Shown piece by piece: positions 1-7,229 of a stretch of DNA of 64,000 nucleotides. Under the pieces are notes generated by a model, which saw only the letters and a list, made by a program, of their open reading frames with translations, was not told where the DNA came from and did no database searches. The stretch spans positions 310,001 through 374,000 of the forward strand of contig NZ_RZOY02000007.1 in the NCBI RefSeq assembly GCF_004022705.2, read 5' to 3'. Position numbers and translations under genes: made by a program. Position 1 is the first letter of the stretch. Every line of letters begins with the position of its first letter. The DNA comes from Mesorhizobium sp. M2D.F.Ca.ET.226.01.1.1. GTDB lineage: Bacteria > Pseudomonadota > Alphaproteobacteria > Rhizobiales > Rhizobiaceae.

Positions 1-6
1 GAGGCC

Positions 7-2010
7 TTACCCAATCCCGCCCGTCACGACATACGCGCCGGCAGTTCGCCCATCGGCCGACCTCACAATAGCCGTGACGATCGAGCCATAAGCGCCGCGC
101 CAGACGCTATGAAAACCTTGATGCGTTGAGGCTGGCACGACGACCCGGCCAGTGTGGCGGCAGCCCTTCGCCCGCATGAGAACCGGCTCGCCGTTGACAT
201 GAACTTTGACGGTCGCCGGTTCCTTCGCGTCGACATCCAGCGTGATCGCGATTTCGTCAGTGCCGCCTGAGCGGGTCGTCTCCGCGCTCAGCGTGAAGCT
301 GAGTGGTGCGTCGCCAGCACTGCCTGCCCTGCCCTCGAACACATCATCGGCCAGCGCCGGCGTGCGCGTCGGGACGGTGCGGCGCTTTGTGGCGCGCTCA
401 TAGTCGCCGGCGAGGCTGAGCAGCGCGACATCATCATAGGCCTTGCCTGCAAAAGTCAGGCCGACCGGCATGCCGATATCGGCCATGGTGCCCAACGGCA
501 CCGTCACCGTTGGGATGCCGAGATGGCGCCAGACGAGATTGCCGTTGGCGACCCAGGTGCCGTTGCGCCAGGCAAGCACGGCGGAAGCCTCGTTGACGTC
601 GGCGTCAGCCGGGCCGACATCAGCGACGGCCGGCAGCACAACGGCATCGAGGCCATTGGCGTCGAGCCACGCCTCGAAATCGATGCGGCGCGTTGCCTCC
701 AGGCCTTTCAGCCCCGCCTCGATGGCGGGAATTTCCGCGAGCGGCGCTACGCCTCGCCTGGCACGTTCGACATAGTGCGCCAGGTCGAAATCGGCATCGC
801 CAAAGCGGTCGGGCAGCGCGCCCGGCGGCTGCGGGAAGATCTTCTTGCCATCGACGGAAGCGAGATCGGGAATGGCCGGGTCGGCATTGGCGCGCAGGAA
901 ATCATCCCACGACCAGATCGACAGCTCCCAGATCTCGCGATCGGCGAAGTCCGGCGGCACCAGCCCGCGATCGACCATCGACAGTGCGCCCGGGCGGTCG
1001 CGCTCGTAATTGGAAACGACGGGAAAATCGACCTCGACCACCTCGGCGCCGAGCGCTTCGAGGTCGCGCGGCGCCTGCTGCCAGAGCTCCAGCACCGAAG
1101 CGCGCGTCTCGATCGGCCGCTCTGCTTCGCTATCCTTCCCGATATACATTTTCGGCACACCGAGCCGCTTGCCCTCGAGCGCACCCTGCAGCGAAAGCCC
1201 TGTATAGCTCGCCGGCCTGAGCGCGGAGGCTTTCGGAATCTCGACCCAAGGCTGCACGCGCCAGAAATCGCCGCGCGCCTCCCGGTCGTCGGCAACAATG
1301 ATGTCGAGCAGTTCCAGCATGTCGGGAATGCTCCGGGTATGCGGCACCACCACATCCATGGTCGGCACCAGGGGCCAGTTGCCGCGCGCCGAGATCACGC
1401 CACGCGACGGGGTGTAGGCGACCAAAGCATTGTTGGAGGCAGGCGCCCGGCCGGACGACCAGGTTTCCTCGCCGAGCCCGAAGGCGGCGAAAGACGCGGC
1501 GGTCGCCGTGCCGGAGCCGTTGGACGAGCCGGAACCGAAGGCGGCGGTAAGGAAATCCTTGTTGTACGGGCTCTCGGCGCGGCCATAGACACCGCGCTGC
1601 ATGCCGCCATTGGCCATCGGCGGCATGTTGGTGAGGCCGATCAGCACCGCGCCCGCGGCGCGCAGCCGGGCGATGGTGAAAGCATCCTCGTTGGCCGTCA
1701 GATGCTCAAAGGCCGGCGAGCCGGCGGCGACCGTCAGGCCCTTCACCTTGTAACTGTCCTTGGCGGTGTAGGGGATGCCGTCCAGCGGCCCGAGCGTCTT
1801 GCCCGCGCGGCGGCGCCGGTCGGACGCTTCCGCCTCCTCGAACATTTTTGGATTGAGGACGGGGACCGCGTTCAGCGCGATGCCGTGACGGTCAAAGTGG
1901 GCGATGCGCCTGAGATAGGCTGCGACCAGTTCGACGCTGGTGACGGTGCCGCCTTCCAGCGCGAGGCGCAGGTCGGCGATCGAGGCTTCGACGAGGTGGA
2001 GTAACGTCAT
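7..2010 (-). CDS. amidase-signature family hydrolase, long form
   Basis: This 667-residue protein belongs to the amidase signature family, which hydrolyses C-N amide bonds with a Lys-cisSer-Ser triad. I see the lysine in IPYTAKDSYK (K84), the Gly/Ser loop GSGSSNGSG (cis-Ser about S162), and TWSSGRAP, where S186 aligns with the usual GGS nucleophile. The family core normally ends near residue 500. Here about 90 further residues (575-667) look like a beta-rich appended domain. The substrate cannot be told from sequence. The stop codon lies 6 bases inside the window edge, so the gene is complete. The SMI1/KNR4-like gene on the same strand ends only 6 bp upstream of the amidase start, so the two are probably co-transcribed. 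Confidence 0.88.
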   Translation of the reverse strand: MTLLHLVEASIADLRLALEGGTVTSVELVAAYLRRIAHFDRHGIALNAVPVLNPKMFEEAEASDRRRRAGKTLGPLDGIPYTAKDSYKVKGLTVAAGSPAFEHLTANEDAFTIARLRAAGAVLIGLTNMPPMANGGMQRGVYGRAESPYNKDFLTAAFGSGSSNGSGTATAASFAAFGLGEETWSSGRAPASNNALVAYTPSRGVISARGNWPLVPTMDVVVPHTRSIPDMLELLDIIVADDREARGDFWRVQPWVEIPKASALRPASYTGLSLQGALEGKRLGVPKMYIGKDSEAERPIETRASVLELWQQAPRDLEALGAEVVEVDFPVVSNYERDRPGALSMVDRGLVPPDFADREIWELSIWSWDDFLRANADPAIPDLASVDGKKIFPQPPGALPDRFGDADFDLAHYVERARRGVAPLAEIPAIEAGLKGLEATRRIDFEAWLDANGLDAVVLPAVADVGPADADVNEASAVLAWRNGTWVANGNLVWRHLGIPTVTVPLGTMADIGMPVGLTFAGKAYDDVALLSLAGDYERATKRRTVPTRTPALADDVFEGRAGSAGDAPLSFTLSAETTRSGGTDEIAITLDVDAKEPATVKVHVNGEPVLMRAKGCRHTGRVVVPASTHQGFHSVWRGAYGSIVTAIVRSADGRTAGAYVVTGGIG

Positions 2011-2016
2011 GGGTTT

Positions 2017-2664
2017 CTAAGCGGCAACCTTGCGAGCCCATTGCCAGAAAGGATCATCAGAATAATCGTCGTCTGTACCCGCTGTCTGCCCGACAATCTC
2101 TGAGGCAGTTTTCGGGATTTGAACCCCAAAGCTGGTTTCGACCCAATGCCGGAACTCGAAAGGCGGACGGTATGGATCGCTCGAATATTCCTCCGCGTAA
2201 GCGTCTTCGGGTGTAAGGTCGAAAAGATGCGGCCAGCATGTTTCCTCATAGCCGATAGCTAAAAAGCGTAGGAGATCGACGGCATCGTTCGCCAGCACAC
2301 AGGCGAGCGTGGAACCGGACCCAGAGCCCATATGCACGAAGCGTTGCCGTCCGCTATCGTCCAGCCAAAGCCCCGCGAAGGATCCATCGGCACCCGTCGC
2401 GACAAATGGCGCTAGCCTGCTCGTGACTGAAGCGTCGTGATTGCCGAGCCAGTATCCCGCGTGGCTGGAATCAACCTTGGTGAAGTGGGCATATGCCGAG
2501 CGCAATGCTCGCGGCACGCTCGCAGGATAAAGTCCGCAGTAGCGAATTGCTTCCTGCTGGACAAAGCCATTTTGCTCCATCCAACGAAGTGCTGTCCTGA
2601 TCTCTTCAGGAAGGGGCAGTGCAGCCGGGAGCGATCCTTCAACCTCGTCCAAGAAGCTGTTCAT
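2017..2664 (-). CDS. SMI1/KNR4 (SUKH)-like hypothetical protein
   Basis: This 215-residue soluble protein has no signal peptide. The middle (about residues 95-145) carries GSFAGLWLDDSGRQRFVHMG followed by a GSGS turn and LLRFLAIGYEE. This pattern is familiar from SMI1/KNR4-like proteins, a superfamily that includes many toxin-immunity proteins. No polymorphic toxin gene is visible nearby, so an immunity role is only a possibility. It precedes the amidase on the same strand with a 6-bp gap. Family assignment is from remembered motif resemblance and should be confirmed by profile search. The coding frame itself is well supported by length and composition. Confidence 0.6.
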   Translation of the reverse strand: MNSFLDEVEGSLPAALPLPEEIRTALRWMEQNGFVQQEAIRYCGLYPASVPRALRSAYAHFTKVDSSHAGYWLGNHDASVTSRLAPFVATGADGSFAGLWLDDSGRQRFVHMGSGSGSTLACVLANDAVDLLRFLAIGYEETCWPHLFDLTPEDAYAEEYSSDPYRPPFEFRHWVETSFGVQIPKTASEIVGQTAGTDDDYSDDPFWQWARKVAA

Positions 2665-2707
2665 GGCTGCCTACCAGATGATTGATGCTCGTTGGCATTC
2701 TGCCAAT

Positions 2708-2770
2708 CTCTGCCCTGCCGGACATTTCCCCGCAAGGGAAGATCAGCCGTCATGCCGACTTTCGTCAATC
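2708..2770. repeat. partial copy of the CTGCCGGACAT extragenic element
   Basis: The stretch CTGCCCTGCCGGACATTTCC followed by a short C/G hairpin and CTTTCGTCAATC-like sequence matches the left half of the 155-bp elements at 9776-9930 and 31815-31970. Only one arm is present, so it is a decayed copy. The rest of the 2665-2971 gap holds the promoter of the small peptide gene and otherwise nothing I can recognise. Confidence 0.55.
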
Positions 2771-2914
2771 TTTAAGGTTGCGATTGCTCCGGCGCACCGG
2801 CAAACAGCACCGTCCCATCCCCGCCCGCCGCAGGCTAGTCGCGGATGGTGCGACGGCGGTTACTTCAGTAGAACGCTGTCCCCGGAAACAGAACGGCCCG
2901 TCCTGGCCGCTTAC

Positions 2915-2943
2915 TTGACGGGAACTTGTCACATGAGATTATC
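2915..2943 (+). promoter_or_regulatory. candidate sigma-70 type promoter for the small peptide gene
   Basis: TTGACG at 2915-2920 is followed about 16-17 bp later by an AT-rich hexamer (GATTAT/ATTATC, 2937-2943). This is a reasonable -35/-10 pair placed about 30 bp upstream of the peptide start codon. Inference from consensus only. Confidence 0.4.
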
Positions 2944-2971
2944 GGACGGGATTTTCGAGGAGAGCAATCGC

Positions 2972-3055
2972 ATGAAGAAGACTTACGAAAAGCCTGTTTT
3001 CGTCCGCAAGGGCAAGCTTTCTGCGATTGTGGCCGGTTCGCCGGCTCCACAGTGA
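2972..3055 (+). CDS. 27-residue RiPP-precursor-like peptide with a lasso-type leader motif
   Basis: This short gene encodes a 27-residue peptide. It has its own strong ribosome binding site (GAGGAGAG at 2957-2964, 7 bp before ATG), a candidate promoter, and a clear terminator at 3085-3115. The sequence contains YEKPVFVRKG, which fits the YxxPxLxxxG recognition motif of lasso-peptide leaders (Y5, P8, F10, G14). Six residues after G14, where a conserved Thr normally stands, there is V20. The putative core would be only six residues (G22-Q27) with no Asp or Glu to close a ring. No cyclase, protease or RRE gene is visible in the window. It is therefore an orphan leader-like peptide, either of another RiPP type or with a degenerate core. 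The short length lowers certainty. Confidence 0.55.
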   Translation: MKKTYEKPVFVRKGKLSAIVAGSPAPQ

Positions 3056-3084
3056 TCGAGAGACCCGAAGCCTGGTCTTTCAAC

Positions 3085-3115
3085 AATCCCCGCCACGGCG
3101 GGGATTTGTGTTTTC
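3085..3115 (+). terminator. Rho-independent terminator after the small peptide gene
   Basis: CCCCGCC (3088-3094) pairs with GGCGGGG (3097-3103), extended by AAT/ATT on either side, and is followed by TTTGTGTTTTC. It lies 30 bp after the peptide stop and just beyond the 3' end of the convergent exonuclease gene. The T-rich tail is on the + strand. Confidence 0.75.
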
Positions 3116-3889
3116 TCACCCCAGTTCCACCCACACCGGCGCATGATCGCTGGGATTTTCCCCTCCCCGCACTTCGCGGTCGATGCCCGCCGCTTTCAGC
3201 TTTCGCACCAGCTTCTTCGACAAAAGGACGTGGTCGAGCCGCAAGCCCGCGTCGCGCGGCCAGCGGTTCCGGCGGTAGTCCCAGAAGGTGTAGAGCCTCT
3301 CCTCCTTCGGGAAGACTTTGCGCAGCGCGTCCGTCCAGCCCTGCTCGATCAGCGCTGCAAAGGCGGCGCGGCTTTGCGGCTGCACCAGCGCGTTGTCGTC
3401 ATAGGAGCGGGTTTGGTAGATGTCGCGCGGCTCGGGCACGATGTTGAAGTCGCCGGCGAGCACCACCGGCAGACCGGTGTCGAGAAGCTCAGCGGCGTGC
3501 GCAGCGAAGCGTTCGTGCCAGGCGAGCTTGTAGTCGAATTTCGGCCCCGGTTGCGGGTTGCCGTTGGGCGCATAGAGGCAGGCAATGACGACGCCGTCGA
3601 CCGCCGCTTCGATATAACGCGCCTGGCGGTCGGCATCATCGCCGGGCAGCGCCTCGCGCGTCAGCACGGGTTCGGCTCCCTTTGCCAGGATGGCGACGCC
3701 GTTCCAGGTCGGCTCGCCTCTCCACACCGCGCCGTAGCCGGCCTTGGCAAGCCGGGTCAATGGGAATTGGGTGTCGCGGGATTTCAGCTCCTGAAGGCAG
3801 ACGACATCAGGCTTTGCCGTGGCGAGCCAGGCGAGCAGGTTTTCAAGCCGGCTGTTGATGTTGTTGATGTTGAAGGTGGCGAGTTTCAT
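3116..3889 (-). CDS. xthA: exodeoxyribonuclease III (AP endonuclease)
   Basis: This 257-residue protein is a full-length ExoIII/AP endonuclease for base-excision repair. It removes 3' blocking groups and cuts at abasic sites. The exonuclease-endonuclease-phosphatase fold is seen in order: FNINNINSR near the start (N7), LQELK (metal ligand E34), LYAPNG (Y106), GDFNIVP (D147, N149), LRLDHVL (D219) and SDHAPV (D248, H249). Length and motifs match the family. It converges on the small peptide gene, with the terminator between them. A hairpin-rich repeat lies immediately upstream. Confidence 0.95.
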   Translation of the reverse strand: MKLATFNINNINSRLENLLAWLATAKPDVVCLQELKSRDTQFPLTRLAKAGYGAVWRGEPTWNGVAILAKGAEPVLTREALPGDDADRQARYIEAAVDGVVIACLYAPNGNPQPGPKFDYKLAWHERFAAHAAELLDTGLPVVLAGDFNIVPEPRDIYQTRSYDDNALVQPQSRAAFAALIEQGWTDALRKVFPKEERLYTFWDYRRNRWPRDAGLRLDHVLLSKKLVRKLKAAGIDREVRGGENPSDHAPVWVELG

Positions 3890-3917
3890 CTTCGAATGCC
3901 GAAGGCGCCTCTAGCTT

Positions 3918-4069
3918 CGTCGTCCTCGGGCTTGACCCGAGGATCCATTCCGTGACTGTCGCCGAGGAACGTAGCGGGCCAGAATTCTGAACCGCTGCAA
4001 CGCCTTAGCGTCACGGAGTGGATTCTAGGGTCTGCGCGCGTCGCTTCGCTCCTTGCTCCGCCCTAGAAT
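3918..4069. repeat. rhizobial extragenic palindromic repeat
   Basis: The segment contains a perfect hairpin CCTCGGG/CCCGAGG (3924-3942) and a second inverted pair ATTCTAGGG (4022-4030) with CCCTAGAAT (4061-4069). The sequence type is familiar as a dispersed intergenic element of Mesorhizobium-like genomes. Its right end overlaps the last bases of the hydrolase gene and supplies that gene's stop codon. Confidence 0.6.
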
Positions 4070-4716
4070 GTCGAAGCCGATGGCTGCGCGAATTTTGCCG
4101 CTATCGTCTCCGCTACCGTCTTCAAATGATCCGCCGTCGAAAAGCCCGAGATCGCCTTGCGCGGTTTCAAATCATGATCGCCATCCTCCAGCCAGACCAC
4201 CTCTATCGCCGGGGACAGGCCGTAGGTGGCGACCTCGTTCTTCGTTCCGAACTCGTCGCGGGTGCCCTGGAAGATCAGCGTCGGCGTCTTCAGGTCAAGG
4301 AGATGCTTTGTCCGCAACTGCTCCGGCTTGCCCGGCGGATGGAACGGATAGCCGAGGCAGACCAGCCCCACGATCTCGCGCTTGGAGAACATCTCGTCGG
4401 CGACCATGGAGGCGACGCGGCCGCCCATCGACTTGCCGCCGATGATCAGCTTGCCGGTCACGCCCTTGGCGCGCAGATCGGCGACCGCCTTGATGTATTC
4501 GGGGTTGACCGTTTCGGCGCGCGGCGGCGGCTTGCGGTGGCCGTAGCGGCGCGCCGCCATGTAGTGGAACTCGAAGCGCGCGACCTGAAAACCGGCTGCG
4601 GCGAGCGCCTTGGCCGTTGCGGTCATCGAGGGCGAGTCCATCGACGCACCGGCGCCATGCGCGAGCAGGATGGTGACGGGGGCGGTGTCGAAGCCGTCGA
4701 AGAGGAAGTGGGTCAT
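4063..4716 (-). CDS. small alpha/beta hydrolase (Tex30/KANL3-like)
   Basis: This 217-residue alpha/beta-fold hydrolase resembles the Tex30/KANL3 dienelactone-hydrolase-like group. LAHGAGASMDSP near residue 20 forms the oxyanion-loop region. GGKSMGGR contains the GxSxG nucleophile elbow (serine near residue 95). An acid lies in FQGTRDEFG and the histidine in EDGDHDLKPR. No signal peptide is present, so it is cytoplasmic. The substrate is unknown. The 3' end runs into an extragenic repeat, so the last residues may have been altered by repeat insertion. Confidence 0.8.
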   Translation of the reverse strand: MTHFLFDGFDTAPVTILLAHGAGASMDSPSMTATAKALAAAGFQVARFEFHYMAARRYGHRKPPPRAETVNPEYIKAVADLRAKGVTGKLIIGGKSMGGRVASMVADEMFSKREIVGLVCLGYPFHPPGKPEQLRTKHLLDLKTPTLIFQGTRDEFGTKNEVATYGLSPAIEVVWLEDGDHDLKPRKAISGFSTADHLKTVAETIAAKFAQPSASTF

Positions 4717-4729
4717 GGGTGCGCCAACT

Positions 4730-4921
4730 TCTCCTTCTCCCTTTGTGGGAGAAGGTGGCCGAGCGAAGCTCGGACGGATGAGGGGTGCTCCAGCTTGGCG
4801 GGCAAGCCCGTCGATATCCTTACTTGCGACAAGGTCACCAGCGCCTCATTCCTTCCAGCACCCCTCATCCGTCTCGGCGCTATCGCGCCGATCCACCTTC
4901 TCCCACAAGGGGAGAAGGAAG
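4730..4921. repeat. MITE-like extragenic element with long inverted ends
   Basis: The left end (CTCCCTTTGTGGGAGAAGG, then GGACGGATGAGGGG) is mirrored on the right by CCCCTCATCCGTC and CCACCTTCTCCCACAAGG. This gives a roughly 190-bp palindromic element without coding capacity. A related copy lies at about 47926-48078. It fills the gap between the hydrolase and the TPR gene. Confidence 0.65.
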
Positions 4922-4926
4922 AAGCG

Positions 4927-6051
4927 CTACCCCGCCGTGCGCGCCATGTGCAGATCCACGAATTGGATTCCCTTCTGCGCAGTCCGCGCCCATTCGGACT
5001 CCGCGTCCAGTTCTAGATAGCGAACCCACAACCGCCGCGCTTCCATCAGATTACCCGCATCGAATTCCAGCCGGGCGAGATTGAACACCGGGTCGGCATA
5101 GGTCTTGTCGAGCGCGATCGCCTTCTGCAGATGGCGCCTTGCCGACGCAACCTTACCCTCGTCGCTCATCAGCCCAGCGAGGTTGAACCAGGCTTCGACG
5201 AAGCCGGGATCGAGCTTGATCGCCCGCGCATAGTCATGCGCGGCCTCCGCCACGCGGCCGCCGCCGCGCAGGCAGTTGGCGCGGTTGAAGGCGGCGATCG
5301 CATCCTTCGGGTCGATCGCCAGGCAGCGCTGGTAGAGGGCTGCCGCGTCGTCGTGGCACCCCTCCTCTTCCGCGCTTTCAGCCTCCGCGAACAGCTCCTC
5401 CAGCGTGTCATCTTCCGGAGTGCCGAGGTCGAACAACAACTGACCGTCGAGCTCGCTCCGGCCTTCGTCGAGATAGATCGCGTCCGGGCGGCCATGCTGC
5501 GAGCCGAGATTGAGCGACTTGGCGGTGAGCGAGGCAACCGGGCCGGAGCGGTGCACGGAGCGCGCAATGGCGCCCCAGCTGGCGCCGCTGGCAATCAGCC
5601 CGGCATATTTGCGCGCCAGGATCAGGTCGCGGAAGGAATAGGGTTCGCCGTCATGCTCGAAGGCGTCGAACAGCGACAGCATGTCAAGATCGTCACCGGA
5701 GAGCCGCGACTGGTCGATCAGCGACTGGCGGGACAGCGACGAGGCGTCGGGCGCCTTCATCAGACCGAGCAGGTGCAGAAAACCGTTCTCGCTGATGAGC
5801 TGGCGACCGGCTTCGCGCTCGGCCTTCGCGCGGCGTTCAATCTCGGCGTCGCCGGCCTTTGCCAATCCTGACTTGGCAAGCAGTACCCGGCCGAACACAA
5901 CATGAGAGGTGCGGCGGGTGACGCCGCGCCTGAGCTCCGCGTGGCGGCGCTCGACCTCGCGCGCGGCGAGCCGCAAGGGAAAGGCGGCCAGCGCGCCAAC
6001 GACGCCGAAGACGGCGCCGGGAACGATCACTGGCCCTGCATTTCCCGTCAC
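4927..6051 (-). CDS. TPR protein with an N-terminal HTH-like segment, translationally coupled to Ku
   Basis: The start GTG at 6051 overlaps the Ku stop (GTGA), implying coupled translation with Ku. The product is 374 residues. Residues about 85-170 form a predicted helical DNA-binding-like segment containing SFRDLILARKYAGLI and WGAIARSVHRSG, reminiscent of MerR-type HTH regions. Residues about 220-370 hold three to four tetratricopeptide repeats (for example AALYQRCLAIDPKDAIAAFN). The position suggests an accessory role in end joining or its regulation, but I know of no proven function. The first 35 residues are weakly supported and the true start could be later. Confidence 0.8.
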   Translation of the reverse strand: MTGNAGPVIVPGAVFGVVGALAAFPLRLAAREVERRHAELRRGVTRRTSHVVFGRVLLAKSGLAKAGDAEIERRAKAEREAGRQLISENGFLHLLGLMKAPDASSLSRQSLIDQSRLSGDDLDMLSLFDAFEHDGEPYSFRDLILARKYAGLIASGASWGAIARSVHRSGPVASLTAKSLNLGSQHGRPDAIYLDEGRSELDGQLLFDLGTPEDDTLEELFAEAESAEEEGCHDDAAALYQRCLAIDPKDAIAAFNRANCLRGGGRVAEAAHDYARAIKLDPGFVEAWFNLAGLMSDEGKVASARRHLQKAIALDKTYADPVFNLARLEFDAGNLMEARRLWVRYLELDAESEWARTAQKGIQFVDLHMARTAG

Positions 6052-6956
6052 TTCTTGCTCTTGCCGACGGCCTTCAACAGGTTCGCCTTCAGCGGGTTCT
6101 CAGGCGCGCCGCCGGCAGCTGCCTTCTTGGCGGGTTTTGCCGGCGCTTCCTCGGCCTTGCTCTTCGATTTGGCCGGAGGCTTGGCCTGCTGTGACAGGCT
6201 CGCCTTCAGCGCATCCATCAGGTTGATGACGTTGCCGCGCTCGGGCGCCGCCGCGATGATCGGCTTGTGGCCTTTCAGCTTCTCGCGGATCATCGCCATC
6301 AGCGCCACCTCGTAACGATCCTCATAGTTCTTCGGATCGAAGTGGGTTTCCTTCTGCTTGATCAGCGCCATGGCAAGTTCGAGCATTTCCGGATCCGGCT
6401 TGCCGGCCGGGATGTTGCCGAAATATTCAGCCGTGCCGCGCACTTCGTTGGGATTCCTCAAGGTGCAGACGAACATGCCGTTCTCGCGCGCGCCGATCGT
6501 CACCACGCGTTCGCGGCTGGAGAGCACCAGGCGGGCGATCGCCAGCTTGCCGGACTTGCGCATTGCCTCGCGCAGCACCGCGAAGGTCTCCTCCGCCATC
6601 GCGCCGTCGGGCGCCAGGTAATAGGGCGCATCCTGGTAGATGACATCGACCTCGTCCTCGTCGACGAAGGCCTCGATGTTCATCGTGTGGTTGGATTCGA
6701 TCCTGACCGCGTCGAGGTCGGCGTCATCGATGATGATGTACTGCTTGTCCTCATACTCATAACCCCGCACCAGGTCCGAGCGCTCGACCAGGCCGAGTTC
6801 CGGGTCCACAGGCTTCATGTTGATGCGGTTGTGCGTCTTCTTGTGCAGCTGATTGAACGAGATGCGCTCGCTCGCACTGGTGGCCGGGTAAAGCCGGACC
6901 GGACAGCTGACGAGGCTGAGCTTGAGGTAACCTTTCCAACTTGCCCTGGGCGCCAT
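6048..6956 (-). CDS. ku: Ku protein, non-homologous end joining
   Basis: This 302-residue bacterial Ku homodimer subunit binds DNA double-strand ends and recruits LigD. The N-terminus reads MAPRASWKGYLKLSLVSCPV, which is diagnostic of the family, and is followed by the Ku core to about residue 250. A Lys/Ala/Pro-rich tail of about 50 residues (PAKSKSKAEEAPAKPAKKAA) is typical of rhizobial Ku, where it binds DNA. ligD lies 273 bp upstream on the same strand, and the TPR gene overlaps the 3' end. Rhizobia often carry several Ku copies, so other paralogues may exist outside this window. Confidence 0.97.
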   Translation of the reverse strand: MAPRASWKGYLKLSLVSCPVRLYPATSASERISFNQLHKKTHNRINMKPVDPELGLVERSDLVRGYEYEDKQYIIIDDADLDAVRIESNHTMNIEAFVDEDEVDVIYQDAPYYLAPDGAMAEETFAVLREAMRKSGKLAIARLVLSSRERVVTIGARENGMFVCTLRNPNEVRGTAEYFGNIPAGKPDPEMLELAMALIKQKETHFDPKNYEDRYEVALMAMIREKLKGHKPIIAAAPERGNVINLMDALKASLSQQAKPPAKSKSKAEEAPAKPAKKAAAGGAPENPLKANLLKAVGKSKK

Positions 6957-6994
6957 GATGAACTCCTACGCGGCCATGCACTGACACTATATTG

Positions 6995-7043
6995 GAGCAT
7001 GGTCTTGTCCAAAAACCGGTTCCCACTTTTTGGGACCACGCTC
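6995..7043. repeat. short rhizobial palindromic repeat
   Basis: GAGCATGGTC at the left end is matched by GGACCACGCTC at the right. In between lie two nested arms, CCAAAAACCGGTTCCC and CACTTTTTGGG. The motif is common between genes of rhizobia. It sits between ku and ligD in a 273-bp gap that holds no other recognisable feature except a GAAA-loop hairpin (CCCCGC/GCGGGG) near 7205-7220. Confidence 0.6.
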
Positions 7044-7229
7044 TTTTGCAGCGCTTCGTCCGTAGGACGATCAGCGCCGTGGAAATCCTACACCGACCCC
7101 TCACCTTACAGCGGAATTCCTAGCGAAGTGTTTTTGGAGCAGGTTGGCGCGGAGGATAATTCAAATTGTAGGAAGCGTCGATGGAGATGGCGCGGCCCTT
7201 CCTCGCCCCGCGAAAGCGGGGGAGAGCGA

